DNA of 64,000 nt, taken from contig NZ_LBMK01000002.1 in NCBI RefSeq assembly GCF_001005295.1, positions 126,931 through 190,930 of the forward strand. Direction: 5' to 3'. Origin of the DNA: Streptomyces yangpuensis. GTDB lineage: Bacteria; Actinomycetota; Actinomycetes; Streptomycetales; Streptomycetaceae. How positions within the stretch are numbered: position 1 is the stretch's first letter; each line of letters begins with the position of its first letter. A program made the position numbers and the translations under genes. Under the pieces are notes generated by a model. The model was not told the DNA's origin and did not search any database. It saw only the letters and a list, made by a program, of their open reading frames with translations. This document shows, one piece after another, positions 37,137-45,555 of the stretch.

Positions 37137-37733
37137 TCAGGGCGAGGGCGTGGTGCCCGGCACCGGGGTCTCGGCGGACCAGAAGTCGGAGCGGACGTTG
37201 GGGGTGGGGACGGCGGTCTCGCCCTCGTACGTGGCGCCGTTCGCCACCTTCGTCGGCGCGGCCACCTTCGAGTTCTTCACGCAGGGGCTGGTGACCTCGA
37301 AGAAGGCCTGGCCCTGGTGGCCGAAGAGCACGCTGATGCCGAAGCCGTCCGGGGACGTGGCGTAGATCGCCGGCATGTCCTTGCTCGGATTCACCGTCTT
37401 GATCCGGTAGCCGCTCGCTTTCCAGAACCCCTCGACCACACCGAGGAAGTTGCCGCGGCGCTGCGGGGAGACGATCGTCATCACCGTCCAGTAGCGCGTC
37501 ACGTCGCAGCTGCCGGTGGTCGTGGTGTCGTGGACCCACTCGATCTCCGGCTTGATCGCCGCGACCGTCGCGTAGAGCATCGCGTCGGCGCGCTCCGCCG
37601 CTCCCTGCATGTCCATGCCTGCCACAGTCCCTCGTTCGTCCTTGGTGCCGCCGGTCGGCCCGCACCCGGCGAGCAGTGCGCCGGCCACGGCCATCGCACC
37701 GGCCAGGCGAATGGTCCGCGTGATGCGCTTCAT
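37137..37733 (-). CDS. Lipoprotein, third gene of an ESX-linked operon
   Basis: The 198-residue protein has a lipobox LLAGC at about residues 20-24 after a basic, hydrophobic N-terminus. The mature part begins GPTGGTKDERG and contains two further cysteines (GSCDVTRYW and TSPCVKNS). The aromatic pattern YWTVMTIVSPQRRGNFLGVV suggests a small alpha/beta domain. No family is recognised. The start codon overlaps the stop of the DUF1023 hydrolase gene by ATGA, so the two are cotranslated and probably act together at the cell surface. Confidence 0.8.
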   Translation of the reverse strand: MKRITRTIRLAGAMAVAGALLAGCGPTGGTKDERGTVAGMDMQGAAERADAMLYATVAAIKPEIEWVHDTTTTGSCDVTRYWTVMTIVSPQRRGNFLGVVEGFWKASGYRIKTVNPSKDMPAIYATSPDGFGISVLFGHQGQAFFEVTSPCVKNSKVAAPTKVANGATYEGETAVPTPNVRSDFWSAETPVPGTTPSP

Positions 37734-39538
37734 CGATGCTTCTCCCTCACGATGTTCTCAGGGTGGCCGGCGACGATGTTGGCGATGTTGTCCGCCGACA
37801 CCTGGTCCTTCTCCGGGGTGAAGTACTGGGAGTGGGCGTCGAACCCCCCGCCGTCCATGACCATCCTCGGCCCGTCGTCGACCAGGAAGCGCTGTGCGCC
37901 GAAGGCCTTGCTCGCCGGGTCCTTGCCGAAGTACACGTCGTCGTTGTCGATGTCGAAGAGGTCACGTCCGACCGCGACCCCCAGCGGGCCACCGGTCAGC
38001 CAGCCGAGCGCCGCCTCGTCCTTCGAGGGCAGGTGCGTGACCGGGTCGTTGTCGGCGGCGCCGACGAACACGTGCTCCTTGCCGACTCCGAGCTCGGTCG
38101 CCTTCTGCGCGTCCACGCCGGGGCTGCCGAGCAGGATCACGTCGTCGACGCCGGGGATCCCGCCGGACTGCTTCGCCGCCGTGCCCACGGTGAGCGAGCC
38201 GTAGGAGTGCCCGATCGCCGTGACATGCGGGTCCGCGTTCTGGTTCGTCGCCGAGAGGCCCGCCATGAACTGGTTGTACGCCGGGGCGCCCCGCTGCGCG
38301 TCGCCCCGCGACATCACGTCCACGTTCTGCGGGGCGTCGTAGCCCAGCCAGATGATCGAGGCGCTGGACGGGTCCACGCGCTGGGCGCCCTTGGCCGTGT
38401 CCTGGGCCCGCTTCATCGTGTCCGTGACGAACTCGTCGTTCAGCCTGGTCGAGAGACCGGGGACGTACGCGGAGACGTTCTTGGAGGTGTCGGGGTTGCC
38501 GTACGCGACGATCGCGCGCCCGTTGCCCTCGTCCCCGATGCCCAGGAGGAACATGGGCGGGCGGCTCGGTTCACCCAGCTTGTCCTGGATCATCCGGAGG
38601 GCGTTGAGCTTCGTCTCCGCGTCGTCGCCGCCCCGGCGCCCCAGGTCGTCGATGAGGACCGGCAGGTAGTTGCGGTTCGCCTCGTCGCGGGCCACCGCCG
38701 GGATGCCGTCCAGACTGCCGACCAGGTCCGGTGCGATCTCCAGGTACTCCTGGCGCTGTTCGTCGGTCAGGCCGTCCCACCACTTCTTGCGCTCGGCGGG
38801 GCTCTTGTCCTCCGGGACGTTCTCGCCGAGGTACATGCCGGCGGTGGAGCGGACGTCGGAGGTGTCCCGGGCGACGTCCTTCAGCGTGGCCGCGGTGACG
38901 TCGAGGCCCTTCTCCGCCTTCAGGCCGGTGAGGGTCTTGGCGTACCGGGCGTCGATCTCGCCCGCGGACCGCACGGCCCGGGCGATACGGTCGGCCACGT
39001 CCTGCGCCTTCGCCGCGTTCGGGTTCAGCGGCTTGAAGCCCGAGTAGCCGGGATACAGGGGCGACTGGCCCGGCTGGCCGAGGCCCGGCGGTTCCAGCGG
39101 GAGGCGGGAGCTGCCCTGGACCTTGCTGCCCGGCGCCTCCTTCTTCGCGCCGGTCAGGTCCTCGACCTCGGCGGCGGGGTAGCTGACGGACCCGTCGTCG
39201 TGGACGGTGAAGTTCAGGGCAGCGGCGTCCGCGAGGGCCTGCTTCAACTGGTTCTGCGGCTCGGCGAGATCGCTCGCGAGCCCGTTGAGCGCCGTACGGA
39301 CCAGCCCGCACTCGCTGTGCAGGTACTGGAAGTTGCGGCTGAGACGCTGGAGTCTGCCGAGGGCCGCCTCCGCCGACTCGCTCTGCTGGGTCTCACGGAG
39401 CTTCGCGGACATCGCGCGGTCGACCCGTACGCGGTCGGAGTCCGCGCGGTCCGAGACCTCGTGCCACGTGTCGCCCGCCTCCGTGAACTCGGAGGTCTTG
39501 AGGTCACGCAGCTGCTTCCAGGTGAGGGTTCCGGTCAT
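37730..39538 (-). CDS. Alpha/beta hydrolase of the DUF1023 type with helical N-terminus
   Basis: The 602-residue protein begins with about 110 residues of helical sequence resembling ESX-substrate-like coils (WKQLRDLKTSEFTEAGDTWH). A linker and a DUF1023 alpha/beta hydrolase domain follow at about residues 330-570. The nucleophile elbow is AIGHSYGSLTVG near residue 470, with a likely acid in DNDPVTHLP and a histidine in DAHSQYFTP. Such proteins are frequent in actinobacteria next to WXG100-like genes and may be type VII-exported esterases or toxins. It overlaps the genes on both sides by ATGA. Confidence 0.8.
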   Translation of the reverse strand: MTGTLTWKQLRDLKTSEFTEAGDTWHEVSDRADSDRVRVDRAMSAKLRETQQSESAEAALGRLQRLSRNFQYLHSECGLVRTALNGLASDLAEPQNQLKQALADAAALNFTVHDDGSVSYPAAEVEDLTGAKKEAPGSKVQGSSRLPLEPPGLGQPGQSPLYPGYSGFKPLNPNAAKAQDVADRIARAVRSAGEIDARYAKTLTGLKAEKGLDVTAATLKDVARDTSDVRSTAGMYLGENVPEDKSPAERKKWWDGLTDEQRQEYLEIAPDLVGSLDGIPAVARDEANRNYLPVLIDDLGRRGGDDAETKLNALRMIQDKLGEPSRPPMFLLGIGDEGNGRAIVAYGNPDTSKNVSAYVPGLSTRLNDEFVTDTMKRAQDTAKGAQRVDPSSASIIWLGYDAPQNVDVMSRGDAQRGAPAYNQFMAGLSATNQNADPHVTAIGHSYGSLTVGTAAKQSGGIPGVDDVILLGSPGVDAQKATELGVGKEHVFVGAADNDPVTHLPSKDEAALGWLTGGPLGVAVGRDLFDIDNDDVYFGKDPASKAFGAQRFLVDDGPRMVMDGGGFDAHSQYFTPEKDQVSADNIANIVAGHPENIVREKHR

Positions 39539-39972
39539 CGCTTCTCGTCCGCCTTGGATCCGCCGTCGACGCCCTTGAAGGACGCGTCGACCGCGGCATC
39601 CGTCTCGCCCATCTCCTTGGCGACCTTCAGCAGGGTGCCCTTGAGCTGCTCGCACTCGTCCCGCACCGACTGCAGGCGCTCCTCCCAGGAGGTCAGGACG
39701 CTCCCCAGCGCTGCGACGGAGCTGAGGCCGGCGGCTCCCGCCTTGACGCCCTCGTGGCCGGGGCCCAGCGCCGCCCGGCTCGTCTCCGTGGTGGTGCGCA
39801 GGTCGCCGGCGGTACGGGAGGCGCTGGTCCAAGGACCCTTGGTGTGCTGGAGGTTGCCGGTCCCGCCCCCGCCCCCGCCCGTCCCGGGGTCGGGGGCTGT
39901 CGAGGCGAGCCTCATCGCGGGGCCGTCGTCGGCCGGTCCGAACAGTTCCTCCCAGCGCTCCGAATAGGACAC
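39535..39972 (-). CDS. ESX/WXG100-like small protein
   Basis: The 145-residue protein starts with GTG at 39972 after GGGGGAG. After a Gly-rich linker (TGGGGGGTG), residues 45-130 form a long helical region with a WTSASRTAGDLRTT segment and a coil SVRDECEQLKGTLLKVAKEM. The size and helical hairpin resemble ESX-type partners, although a canonical WXG turn is not present. Its stop overlaps the hydrolase start by ATGA, and the three genes form one operon. I infer a chaperone or co-secreted partner of the hydrolase. Confidence 0.6.
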   Translation of the reverse strand: MSYSERWEELFGPADDGPAMRLASTAPDPGTGGGGGGTGNLQHTKGPWTSASRTAGDLRTTTETSRAALGPGHEGVKAGAAGLSSVAALGSVLTSWEERLQSVRDECEQLKGTLLKVAKEMGETDAAVDASFKGVDGGSKADEKR

Positions 39973-40129
39973 GGCTCCCCCGTCTACGTCTGCGTTCCGT
40001 TTCCGCGCCCGCAGAGACTAACGCAGGTCGCGCACGTGTGTGCGATCGGGAACGGAGCGCGCCCGCACGGCGCGTACCAAGCGTGTACAAGGCGGTGGAT
40101 GACGGCGGAAAGCGGCCGGCTGTCAGCGG

Positions 40130-40459
40130 TCAGTGGTCGTGGCGTGCGCCGTGTTCCAGCGGCCGGGGGCGGGCCACGCCGGCCTCCTGGCCGAAGAGGG
40201 GCAGGGGGACCTCTTCGCCGGGCCCGGTCGCCGTGAGAGGAATGCCGAGGCTCTGACACATCCGCCGGGCCCGGGCCAGCGCGCTGAAGGTCATGGGGGA
40301 GGGGGAACGGCTCGGCAGCTCGACGGTGACCTGTGCGGGGCGGTGCGCATGGACGAGGGATTCGATCTGCAGGGCGGCCGCGGCCCGGTCGGTGACGTGC
40401 AGTTCGTGCAGGATCCTCACGTGCAGCGTGCCGTCGGCGAGGTGGTGACTGATGACCAT
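40130..40459 (-). CDS. STAS-like small protein
   Basis: The 109-residue protein begins MVISHHLADGTLHVRILHEL and continues with VTDRAAAALQIESLVHAHRP, QVTVELP and SALARARRMCQSLGIPLTAT. This beta-alpha-beta order is that of STAS domains (anti-sigma factor antagonists). The serine in the usual phosphorylation segment (DL.....DSSG) is not recognisable, so regulation by phosphorylation is uncertain. The window has two SpoIIE-type phosphatases that might act on such proteins, but they are not adjacent. ATG at 40459 follows GGGAGG. Confidence 0.6.
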   Translation of the reverse strand: MVISHHLADGTLHVRILHELHVTDRAAAALQIESLVHAHRPAQVTVELPSRSPSPMTFSALARARRMCQSLGIPLTATGPGEEVPLPLFGQEAGVARPRPLEHGARHDH

Positions 40460-40604
40460 GCCGGGCCTCCCCGCGGCCGCCGGATCCGGGCGCCCCGCCG
40501 TCGGGGACCCGGACACCAGTGTGCGGCAGCCGGCCCGCCCGGACGAGCCGGACGCGTCGGACGCCTCGGGGGCGGCCGGTGAGCGGCGCGCCCGGGCCGG
40601 CACG

Positions 40605-41393
40605 TCACGCCTTGAGGGCCCGCCCCGCGACCGTCAGGGCCAGGCGGCGGGGGGCCAGCGTGGAGGCCGTGGCCGAGAGCCGGTTGCCGAGGCCGACGAC
40701 GATGCTGGGGGGTGTCCTGTCGCGCTCCAGCGCCCGCCGGGTCGCCGTGACGACCTGCTCCGGGGTGGCCATCCGCCCGACGGCGGCGTCCCGGCTGCCG
40801 ACGACGTCGAAGAACTCCGTACGGACCGGGCCGGGCGAGACGGCGAGCACCTTCAACGAGGAGGCGCGCGTCTCGTACGCGACGGCCTCGGTGAAGTTCA
40901 GGACGAAGGCCTTGGTGGCCCCGTAGACCGCCATCGCCGGGGTCGGCTGGTAGGCGGCGGAGCTGGCGACGGTGACGAGGGCGCCCCGGCCGCCGGCCGT
41001 CAGGTCCGGCAGGAACTGCCTGGTCAGCTCCGTCAGCGCCGTCACGTTGAGCTGGATCATCTCGCTGATCCGGGTGGGGTCCTGGTCCGCGAAGGGGCCG
41101 TGGCTGCCGAATCCGGCGTTGTTGATCAGGGTGTGCACGGTGAGCCCGAGTCCGTCGAGCTCCGCGTGCAGCGCGGCCGCGGCACCCGGCCGGGCGAGGT
41201 CGGCGGCGACCGCGTGGGCCTGCCCTCCGTAGCGGCGCCGGAGGTCGGCCGCCACCTCCTCCAGCCGCTCGATGCGGCGGGCGACGAGGACGACGTCGGC
41301 TCCGCGCTCCGCCCACTGCCGGGCGAACTCGACGCCGAGTCCGGCGCTCGCCCCGGTGATCAGGGCTGTGGTTCCGCGGTATGCCATAGACAT
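40605..41393 (-). CDS. Short-chain dehydrogenase/reductase
   Basis: The 262-residue enzyme has the classical SDR motifs: the cofactor-binding ALITGASAGLGVEFA near residue 10, NNAGFG near 88, the catalytic serine in TVASSAAYQP, the YxxxK pair in YGATKAFVL and the PG motif SPGPVRTEFF. The arginines ARRIERL favour NADP(H). The ATG at 41393 is preceded by GGAG. It is divergent from a TetR gene, with two inverted repeats in the gap, and probably is its target. The substrate is unknown. Confidence 0.87.
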   Translation of the reverse strand: MSMAYRGTTALITGASAGLGVEFARQWAERGADVVLVARRIERLEEVAADLRRRYGGQAHAVAADLARPGAAAALHAELDGLGLTVHTLINNAGFGSHGPFADQDPTRISEMIQLNVTALTELTRQFLPDLTAGGRGALVTVASSAAYQPTPAMAVYGATKAFVLNFTEAVAYETRASSLKVLAVSPGPVRTEFFDVVGSRDAAVGRMATPEQVVTATRRALERDRTPPSIVVGLGNRLSATASTLAPRRLALTVAGRALKA

Positions 41394-41460
41394 GGTCGGC
41401 GCTCCGTTCCGGTGTTCCGGCCGAGATGGACGATAATTCAAATGTAGACAGAGCAAACAT

Positions 41461-41477
41461 TGTTGTCAATGACAACA
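41461..41477. promoter_or_regulatory. Candidate TetR operator between SDR and tetR
   Basis: TGTTGTCA-A-TGACAACA is a perfect 17-base palindrome. Just upstream, AATGT and ACATT form a second inverted pair. Both lie between the divergent SDR and TetR genes, in A/T-rich DNA that is rare in this window. The palindrome ends 20 bases before the TTG chosen as TetR start. Confidence 0.65.
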
Positions 41478-41497
41478 TCGAGCGAGGGGAGGCCGCC

Positions 41498-42121
41498 TTG
41501 GCCGACGCCGATTCGCCCTACCACCACGGCAACCTCCGAGAGGCCCTGCTGGCGCGCGCGGAAGCCGTCCTGGCCACGACGGGGGCGGACAGCCTGTCCC
41601 TCCGTGCCCTCGCGCGGGACCTCGGCGTCAGTCACGCGGCGCCGGGCCGCCATTTCCGCGACCGGCAGGCGCTGCTCGACGCGCTCGCCGTGGGCGGCTT
41701 CACCCGCCTCAACGAGGGCCTGCGGGCCGCCGTCGAGGAACCCGGCCCCGTCACCGCCCGGCTCGCCGGCATGGGGCGGGCCTACATCGAGTTCGCCGTG
41801 GCGAACGCCCCGCTGCTCAGCCTGATGTTCACGGTCAAGCACGCCGACGACTCCAGCACCGAACTGCGCGAACTCGGCCACCAGAGCCTGCGGATCGCCG
41901 CCGGGCTGATCGCCCTGGCCCAGCAGGAGGGAGTCGTACGGGCGGGCGAGCCGGACCGCCTCGCCCAGGTCGCCTTCTCCACCGTGCACGGCCTCGCGGC
42001 CCTCGCCGTCGGCTCCCTGCTGGAGGACACCCCGCTGGCCGAGGCGACCGACCTCGCCCTCGACGTCCTGCTCACCGGCCTCGCCGCCCCTCGCGGTGAC
42101 GCGGCGCGCCCGGGCGCCTGA
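41498..42121 (+). CDS. TetR family transcriptional regulator
   Basis: The 207-residue protein has a TetR HTH at about residues 10-57 (HHGNLREALLARAEAVLATT, then RALARDLGVSHAAPGRHFRD) and a WHG-type C-terminal domain (FAVANAPLLSLMFTVKH, VVRAGEPDRLAQVAFSTVHG). The TTG at 41498 has GAGGGGAGG at ideal distance. An ATG at 41426 would put the operator palindrome inside the coding region, so the TTG is preferred. It should repress itself and the divergent SDR gene. Confidence 0.85.
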   Translation: MADADSPYHHGNLREALLARAEAVLATTGADSLSLRALARDLGVSHAAPGRHFRDRQALLDALAVGGFTRLNEGLRAAVEEPGPVTARLAGMGRAYIEFAVANAPLLSLMFTVKHADDSSTELRELGHQSLRIAAGLIALAQQEGVVRAGEPDRLAQVAFSTVHGLAALAVGSLLEDTPLAEATDLALDVLLTGLAAPRGDAARPGA

Positions 42122-42199
42122 CCACGCGAAGTGGTGGCACCTCCGGTGCCGCCGCACCCGTAGGGGGTGTCTCGCCGATCAGGCCGGACGCCCCTGGGT

Positions 42200-42353
42200 C
42201 CTGTCGTCGAAGCCCGCCTGGCCCGCGGCTCCCGGTGCCGCACCTCGCCGCGTTGCCCGGGCGCCCGAGTACGCCCAGTACGCGGGCGCCCCTCCGCCTT
42301 GCGCGGCGCGGCAGCGGACACCGCGGGCCTGCCGGCGCTACTTCGGCGACAGG
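42200..42353. repeat. Hairpin repeat, copy 4, older variant
   Basis: The element opens with CCTGTCGTCGAAGCCCGCC and closes with GGCGCTACTTCGGCGACAGG, nearly complementary. Its core (CACCTCGCCGCGTTG and CCCTCCGCCTTGCG) and the apical AGTACGCCCAGTAC are those of copies 1-3. The apical stem is GGGCGCCCG with CGGGCGCCC. The flanking CTAG repeats are no longer present, which suggests an older insertion. It is closest to copy 3. Confidence 0.75.
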
Positions 42354-42654
42354 GCGTAGCGCATTTCCCTCCGGGGCGCCACTTCGCGACCGGGCGGTAC
42401 GGCCGCTGCCGGAGGTGGCGCGGGGGTGCGCGCCCGTGCCGCCGGGGGCCCCGCGGGCCGTCGACCTCCCCTTACGCCGCCGCCCGCCGAGCGCCGTCCA
42501 CCGCCGGGGCCGGAATTCGTCGCCATCGATGGCGCATAACGGTTCCTCCGGTCCGATGAACTCCAACGAAAGTGCACGTGCGGGCAGTTGGGCGTAGTTA
42601 TGCTCCCGCCGACCGGTCAGAAGGTCACCTTTTTCCGATAATTCGAGGACGCCG
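42354..42654. other. Leader and promoter region of the conservon
   Basis: This 301-base stretch lies between hairpin repeat copy 4 and the first conservon gene. It has no convincing open frame. The last part is richer in A/T (GGCGTAGTTATGC and TTTTTCCGATAATTCG), which suits a promoter and leader, and ends with GAGGAC as the ribosome site. Confidence 0.45.
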
Positions 42655-44187
42655 ATGGAGCAAAGAGACATTCCACCCGAAACGGCCCGCCCGGAGGCGG
42701 GAGCAGGCCGGGCGCTGCCCGCGATCGCCTCCCTGGCCGCCGTCTGCCTGGTCGGGGCGCTTGTTTCCTCCTCCGAGCCGGTCGGCACCGTCCTGATCGC
42801 CGCGGGCGCCCTGTGCGCCGCCGCCGTGTTCGTCGAAGCCCTGCGGCGCGGCCGGGCGCTCGCCGACCGCACCGCCCGGATCGCCGCGCTCCAGCACACC
42901 CTGGCCCGCCAGGAGACCGAGGCGACCCGGCTGTCCGCCGTGGTGCTCCCCGAGGCCATCGACCGGCTGCGCCGCGGCGAGCCGGCCGAGGAGGTGCTCA
43001 CCTCCCTGGGCGGCCGCGCCGGACCGGGCAACCGCTGGGGCAGCGACGACGCCCTCACCCCCCGCTTCCGAACCGCGCTGCAGGGCGTACTGGCCCACGC
43101 TGTCGACGCCGTCGACAACGAGGAGAGCCTGCGCGACTCGGCACAGCGCGCCTTCGTCAACGTCGCCCGCCGCGTGCAGGCGATCGTCCACCAGCAGGCG
43201 CACGAGATGCGTGAGATGGAGGACCGGCACGGCCGCAACCCGGACGTGTTCGGCGACCTCCTGCGCCTGGACCACGGCACCGCCCTCATCGGCAGGCTCG
43301 CCGACTCCATCTCGGTCCTCGGCGGTTCCCGCCCCGGCCGCCAGTGGAGCAGGGCCGTCACCCTCTACAGCGTCATGCGCGGCGCGATGTCGCGGATCAT
43401 CGACTACCAGCGGGTGGAACTCCACTCGGTCTCCGAGGTCGCCGTCGTCGGCCCGGTCGTGGAACCGCTGATCCACACCCTCGCGGAACTGCTCGACAAC
43501 GCCACCCGCTACTCCCCGCCGCACACCCGGGTCCACCTCACCGCCGTCGAGGTGCAGTCGGGCATCGCCGTGGAGATCGAGGACGGCGGCCTGAGCATGA
43601 GCGAGGAGGCCCGCGCACGCGCCGAGAGGATGCTCGCGCAGGCCCAGTCCGGCATCGACCTCAACGACCTCGGCGAGACACCGCGGCTGGGCCTGGCGGT
43701 CGTCGGCCGGCTGGCCCAGGCGTACGGGTTCCAGGTGTCCCTGCGCTCCTCCGCGTACGGCGGTGTCCGCGCCGTGGTCATCGTGCCGCAGCACCTGATC
43801 ACCACCGCGTCCGCGGCGACCGGCCTCGCCCACGGCATCGGCTCCTCCTCCGGGCCCAGAGCGGTGTCCGCCACACCGCGCGAACACCCCGTCGACGCGA
43901 TGCCGGCCGGCGTGTCCGTGCCCCGGCCCGCGCCGGCTCCGGCGCCCGGGCCGATGCCCGTCGCCGACGGGGCGACCACCGAACGTACGGCGACCGGCCT
44001 GCCGCAGCGGCGCCGGAAGGACCGTCTCACCACCACCGAGGTCCGGCCGGCCGCGAGGCCGCAGCCGGCGGACGACAACGGCCCAGGAATGTGGCTGGAG
44101 GCGTTCCACAGCGGCCTGTCGGGTGAGCCCGGCAAGGACGCGCCGGGCGCCCAGGACGCGTCGGGTTCAGCGACCAAAGGGGCGTAA
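42655..44187 (+). CDS. cvnA: Conservon sensor histidine kinase-like protein (CvnA type)
   Basis: The 510-residue protein has one or two N-terminal membrane helices (LPAIASLAAVCLVGALV and VLIAAGALCAAAVFVEAL), then a coiled region, and an HATPase domain at about residues 270-390 with the N box LAELLDNATRYSPPH and the G-box region LGLAVVGRLAQAYG. A phosphoacceptor region around LRLDHGTALIGRLADSI contains a histidine, as in nitrate-sensor-like CvnA proteins. The last 110 residues are Pro-rich. In the conservon model, CvnA sits at the membrane and collects CvnB, CvnC and the GTPase CvnD into a G-protein-like complex. Confidence 0.9.
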   Translation: MEQRDIPPETARPEAGAGRALPAIASLAAVCLVGALVSSSEPVGTVLIAAGALCAAAVFVEALRRGRALADRTARIAALQHTLARQETEATRLSAVVLPEAIDRLRRGEPAEEVLTSLGGRAGPGNRWGSDDALTPRFRTALQGVLAHAVDAVDNEESLRDSAQRAFVNVARRVQAIVHQQAHEMREMEDRHGRNPDVFGDLLRLDHGTALIGRLADSISVLGGSRPGRQWSRAVTLYSVMRGAMSRIIDYQRVELHSVSEVAVVGPVVEPLIHTLAELLDNATRYSPPHTRVHLTAVEVQSGIAVEIEDGGLSMSEEARARAERMLAQAQSGIDLNDLGETPRLGLAVVGRLAQAYGFQVSLRSSAYGGVRAVVIVPQHLITTASAATGLAHGIGSSSGPRAVSATPREHPVDAMPAGVSVPRPAPAPAPGPMPVADGATTERTATGLPQRRRKDRLTTTEVRPAARPQPADDNGPGMWLEAFHSGLSGEPGKDAPGAQDASGSATKGA

Positions 44188-44190
44188 ACA

Positions 44191-44598
44191 GTGATGACTC
44201 AGCGAAGCAGCATGGACTGGATGCTCAAGGACCTGGCCGTCGGCGTGCCGCAGACGCGGCACGTGATCGTGCTGTCCGCGGACGGGCTCTGCGTGGCGCA
44301 GCACGGCGCCGAGACGGACACCGCCGACCGCCTGGCGGCCGCCTGCGCGGGCCTGCAGAGCCTGGCCGGAGCGGTGGCCGCCGAACTGCCCAGCTCCGAG
44401 GGCAGAATGCGGCTGGTCGTGATCGAGATGGACGGCGGGTTCTTCTATCTCATGGCAGCCGGAGACGGCTCCTACCTCGCGGTCCTGGCCGACGAGGGCG
44501 TCGACGCGGGCCTGATGGGCGCGCAGATGCGCAACCTGGTGACCCGAATGGGGGACCACCTGAGCAGCCCGCCCCGGCATGACGGGCAGCCCGCGTGA
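44191..44598 (+). CDS. cvnB: Conservon roadblock/LC7 protein (CvnB type)
   Basis: The 135-residue protein is of the roadblock/LC7 class: MDWMLKDLAVGVPQTRHVIV, LSADGLCVAQ, then DRLAAACAGLQSLAGAVAAE and YLAVLADEGVDAGLMGAQM. These proteins act as regulators or exchange factors for small GTPases. It starts 3 bases after the CvnA stop, with GGGG upstream, at GTG 44191 or ATG 44194. It overlaps CvnC by GTGA. Confidence 0.9.
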   Translation: MMTQRSSMDWMLKDLAVGVPQTRHVIVLSADGLCVAQHGAETDTADRLAAACAGLQSLAGAVAAELPSSEGRMRLVVIEMDGGFFYLMAAGDGSYLAVLADEGVDAGLMGAQMRNLVTRMGDHLSSPPRHDGQPA

Positions 44599-44954
44599 AA
44601 GAGCCGCCCTCAAGCTGGGAGGACGGCAGTCCGGAACGGCTCTACGTCATCACCGGCGGACGCAGTGGACCCTCCACCTCCGTCCAGCTGGACCTCGTGA
44701 CCCTGGTGGTGGCCAAGGGGCCTCCCCGGCCCGAGATGCAGCCCGAGCAGGCCTCCATCCTGCGGATGTGCCAGTCACCGCTGTCGGTGGCCGAGATCGC
44801 CGCGTACGCCGGCCTGCCCGTGAGCGTGGTCACCGTGCTGGTCGGCGACCTGATGGCCGCTCAGCGCGTGCACGTCCGTCCGCCCATTCCCACCGCGAAG
44901 CTACCCGACCTTGCTCTGATCGAGGCAGTGATCGATGGACTTCAGAAGCTCTGA
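44595..44954 (+). CDS. cvnC: Conservon DUF742 protein (CvnC type)
   Basis: The 119-residue protein belongs to DUF742. It shows LYVITGGRSGPS, LDLVTLVVAKG, the helix-turn-helix-like ILRMCQSPLSVAEIAAYAG and SVVTVLVGDLMAAQRVHVRP. In conservons this protein sits with CvnA, CvnB and CvnD in the membrane-associated complex. It starts at a GTG overlapping the CvnB stop and overlaps the CvnD start by 20 bases, so all are translated together. Confidence 0.9.
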   Translation: MKEPPSSWEDGSPERLYVITGGRSGPSTSVQLDLVTLVVAKGPPRPEMQPEQASILRMCQSPLSVAEIAAYAGLPVSVVTVLVGDLMAAQRVHVRPPIPTAKLPDLALIEAVIDGLQKL

Positions 44955-45555
44955 CCCGCCCGCCGGGCCGTGCGAGGCGGACGTCCTGCCGCACTCGGCC
45001 GCGGCGGCCGTGAAGGTCGTCATCGTCGGCGGCTTCGGCGTGGGCAAGACGACGCTGGTCGGCGCCGTCAGCGAGATCAAGCCGCTGACGACCGAGGAGA
45101 CGATGACCCGGGCAGGAGTCGGCGTCGACGACACCTGGGGCGTCGCCCGCAAGATCACCACCACCGTGGCCATGGACTTCGGCCGCATCAGCATCAACGA
45201 CGAACTCGTGCTGTACCTGTTCGGAACACCCGGCCAGGAACGCTTCTGGTTCCTGTGGCGCGGGCTCTTCGAGGGCGCGCTCGGCGCCGTCGTACTCCTC
45301 GACACCCGTCGGCTGGAGATCAGCTTCGACGTCATCGGCCGGCTGGAGGAGCGCGGCGTCCCCTTCGTGGTGGCCGTCAACTCCTTCCCCGGCGCCCCCG
45401 AGCATCCGCTGGAGGAACTGCGCGAGGCCCTCGACCTGCCGCCCGCCGTCCCCATCCTCGCCTGCGACGCCAGAAGGCGGGAATCGTCCCGCGACGTCCT
45501 GCTGACCCTCATGCGCTACCTGCACTCCCAGGCAGCCACCCAGGAGGCAATGTGA
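44935..45555 (+). CDS. cvnD: Conservon small GTPase (CvnD type)
   Basis: The 206-residue protein is a Ras-like GTPase. The P loop is VGGFGVGKTTLVG near residue 31, the switch regions follow, LFGTPGQERFWFLW contains the DxxG-equivalent and VVAVNSFPGA stands where NKxD would be. The usual NKxD asparagine is retained as Asn-Ser, a typical feature of conservon GTPases. It ends in ATGTGA, where the P450 gene begins by GTGA overlap. Confidence 0.9.
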   Translation: MDFRSSDPPAGPCEADVLPHSAAAAVKVVIVGGFGVGKTTLVGAVSEIKPLTTEETMTRAGVGVDDTWGVARKITTTVAMDFGRISINDELVLYLFGTPGQERFWFLWRGLFEGALGAVVLLDTRRLEISFDVIGRLEERGVPFVVAVNSFPGAPEHPLEELREALDLPPAVPILACDARRRESSRDVLLTLMRYLHSQAATQEAM

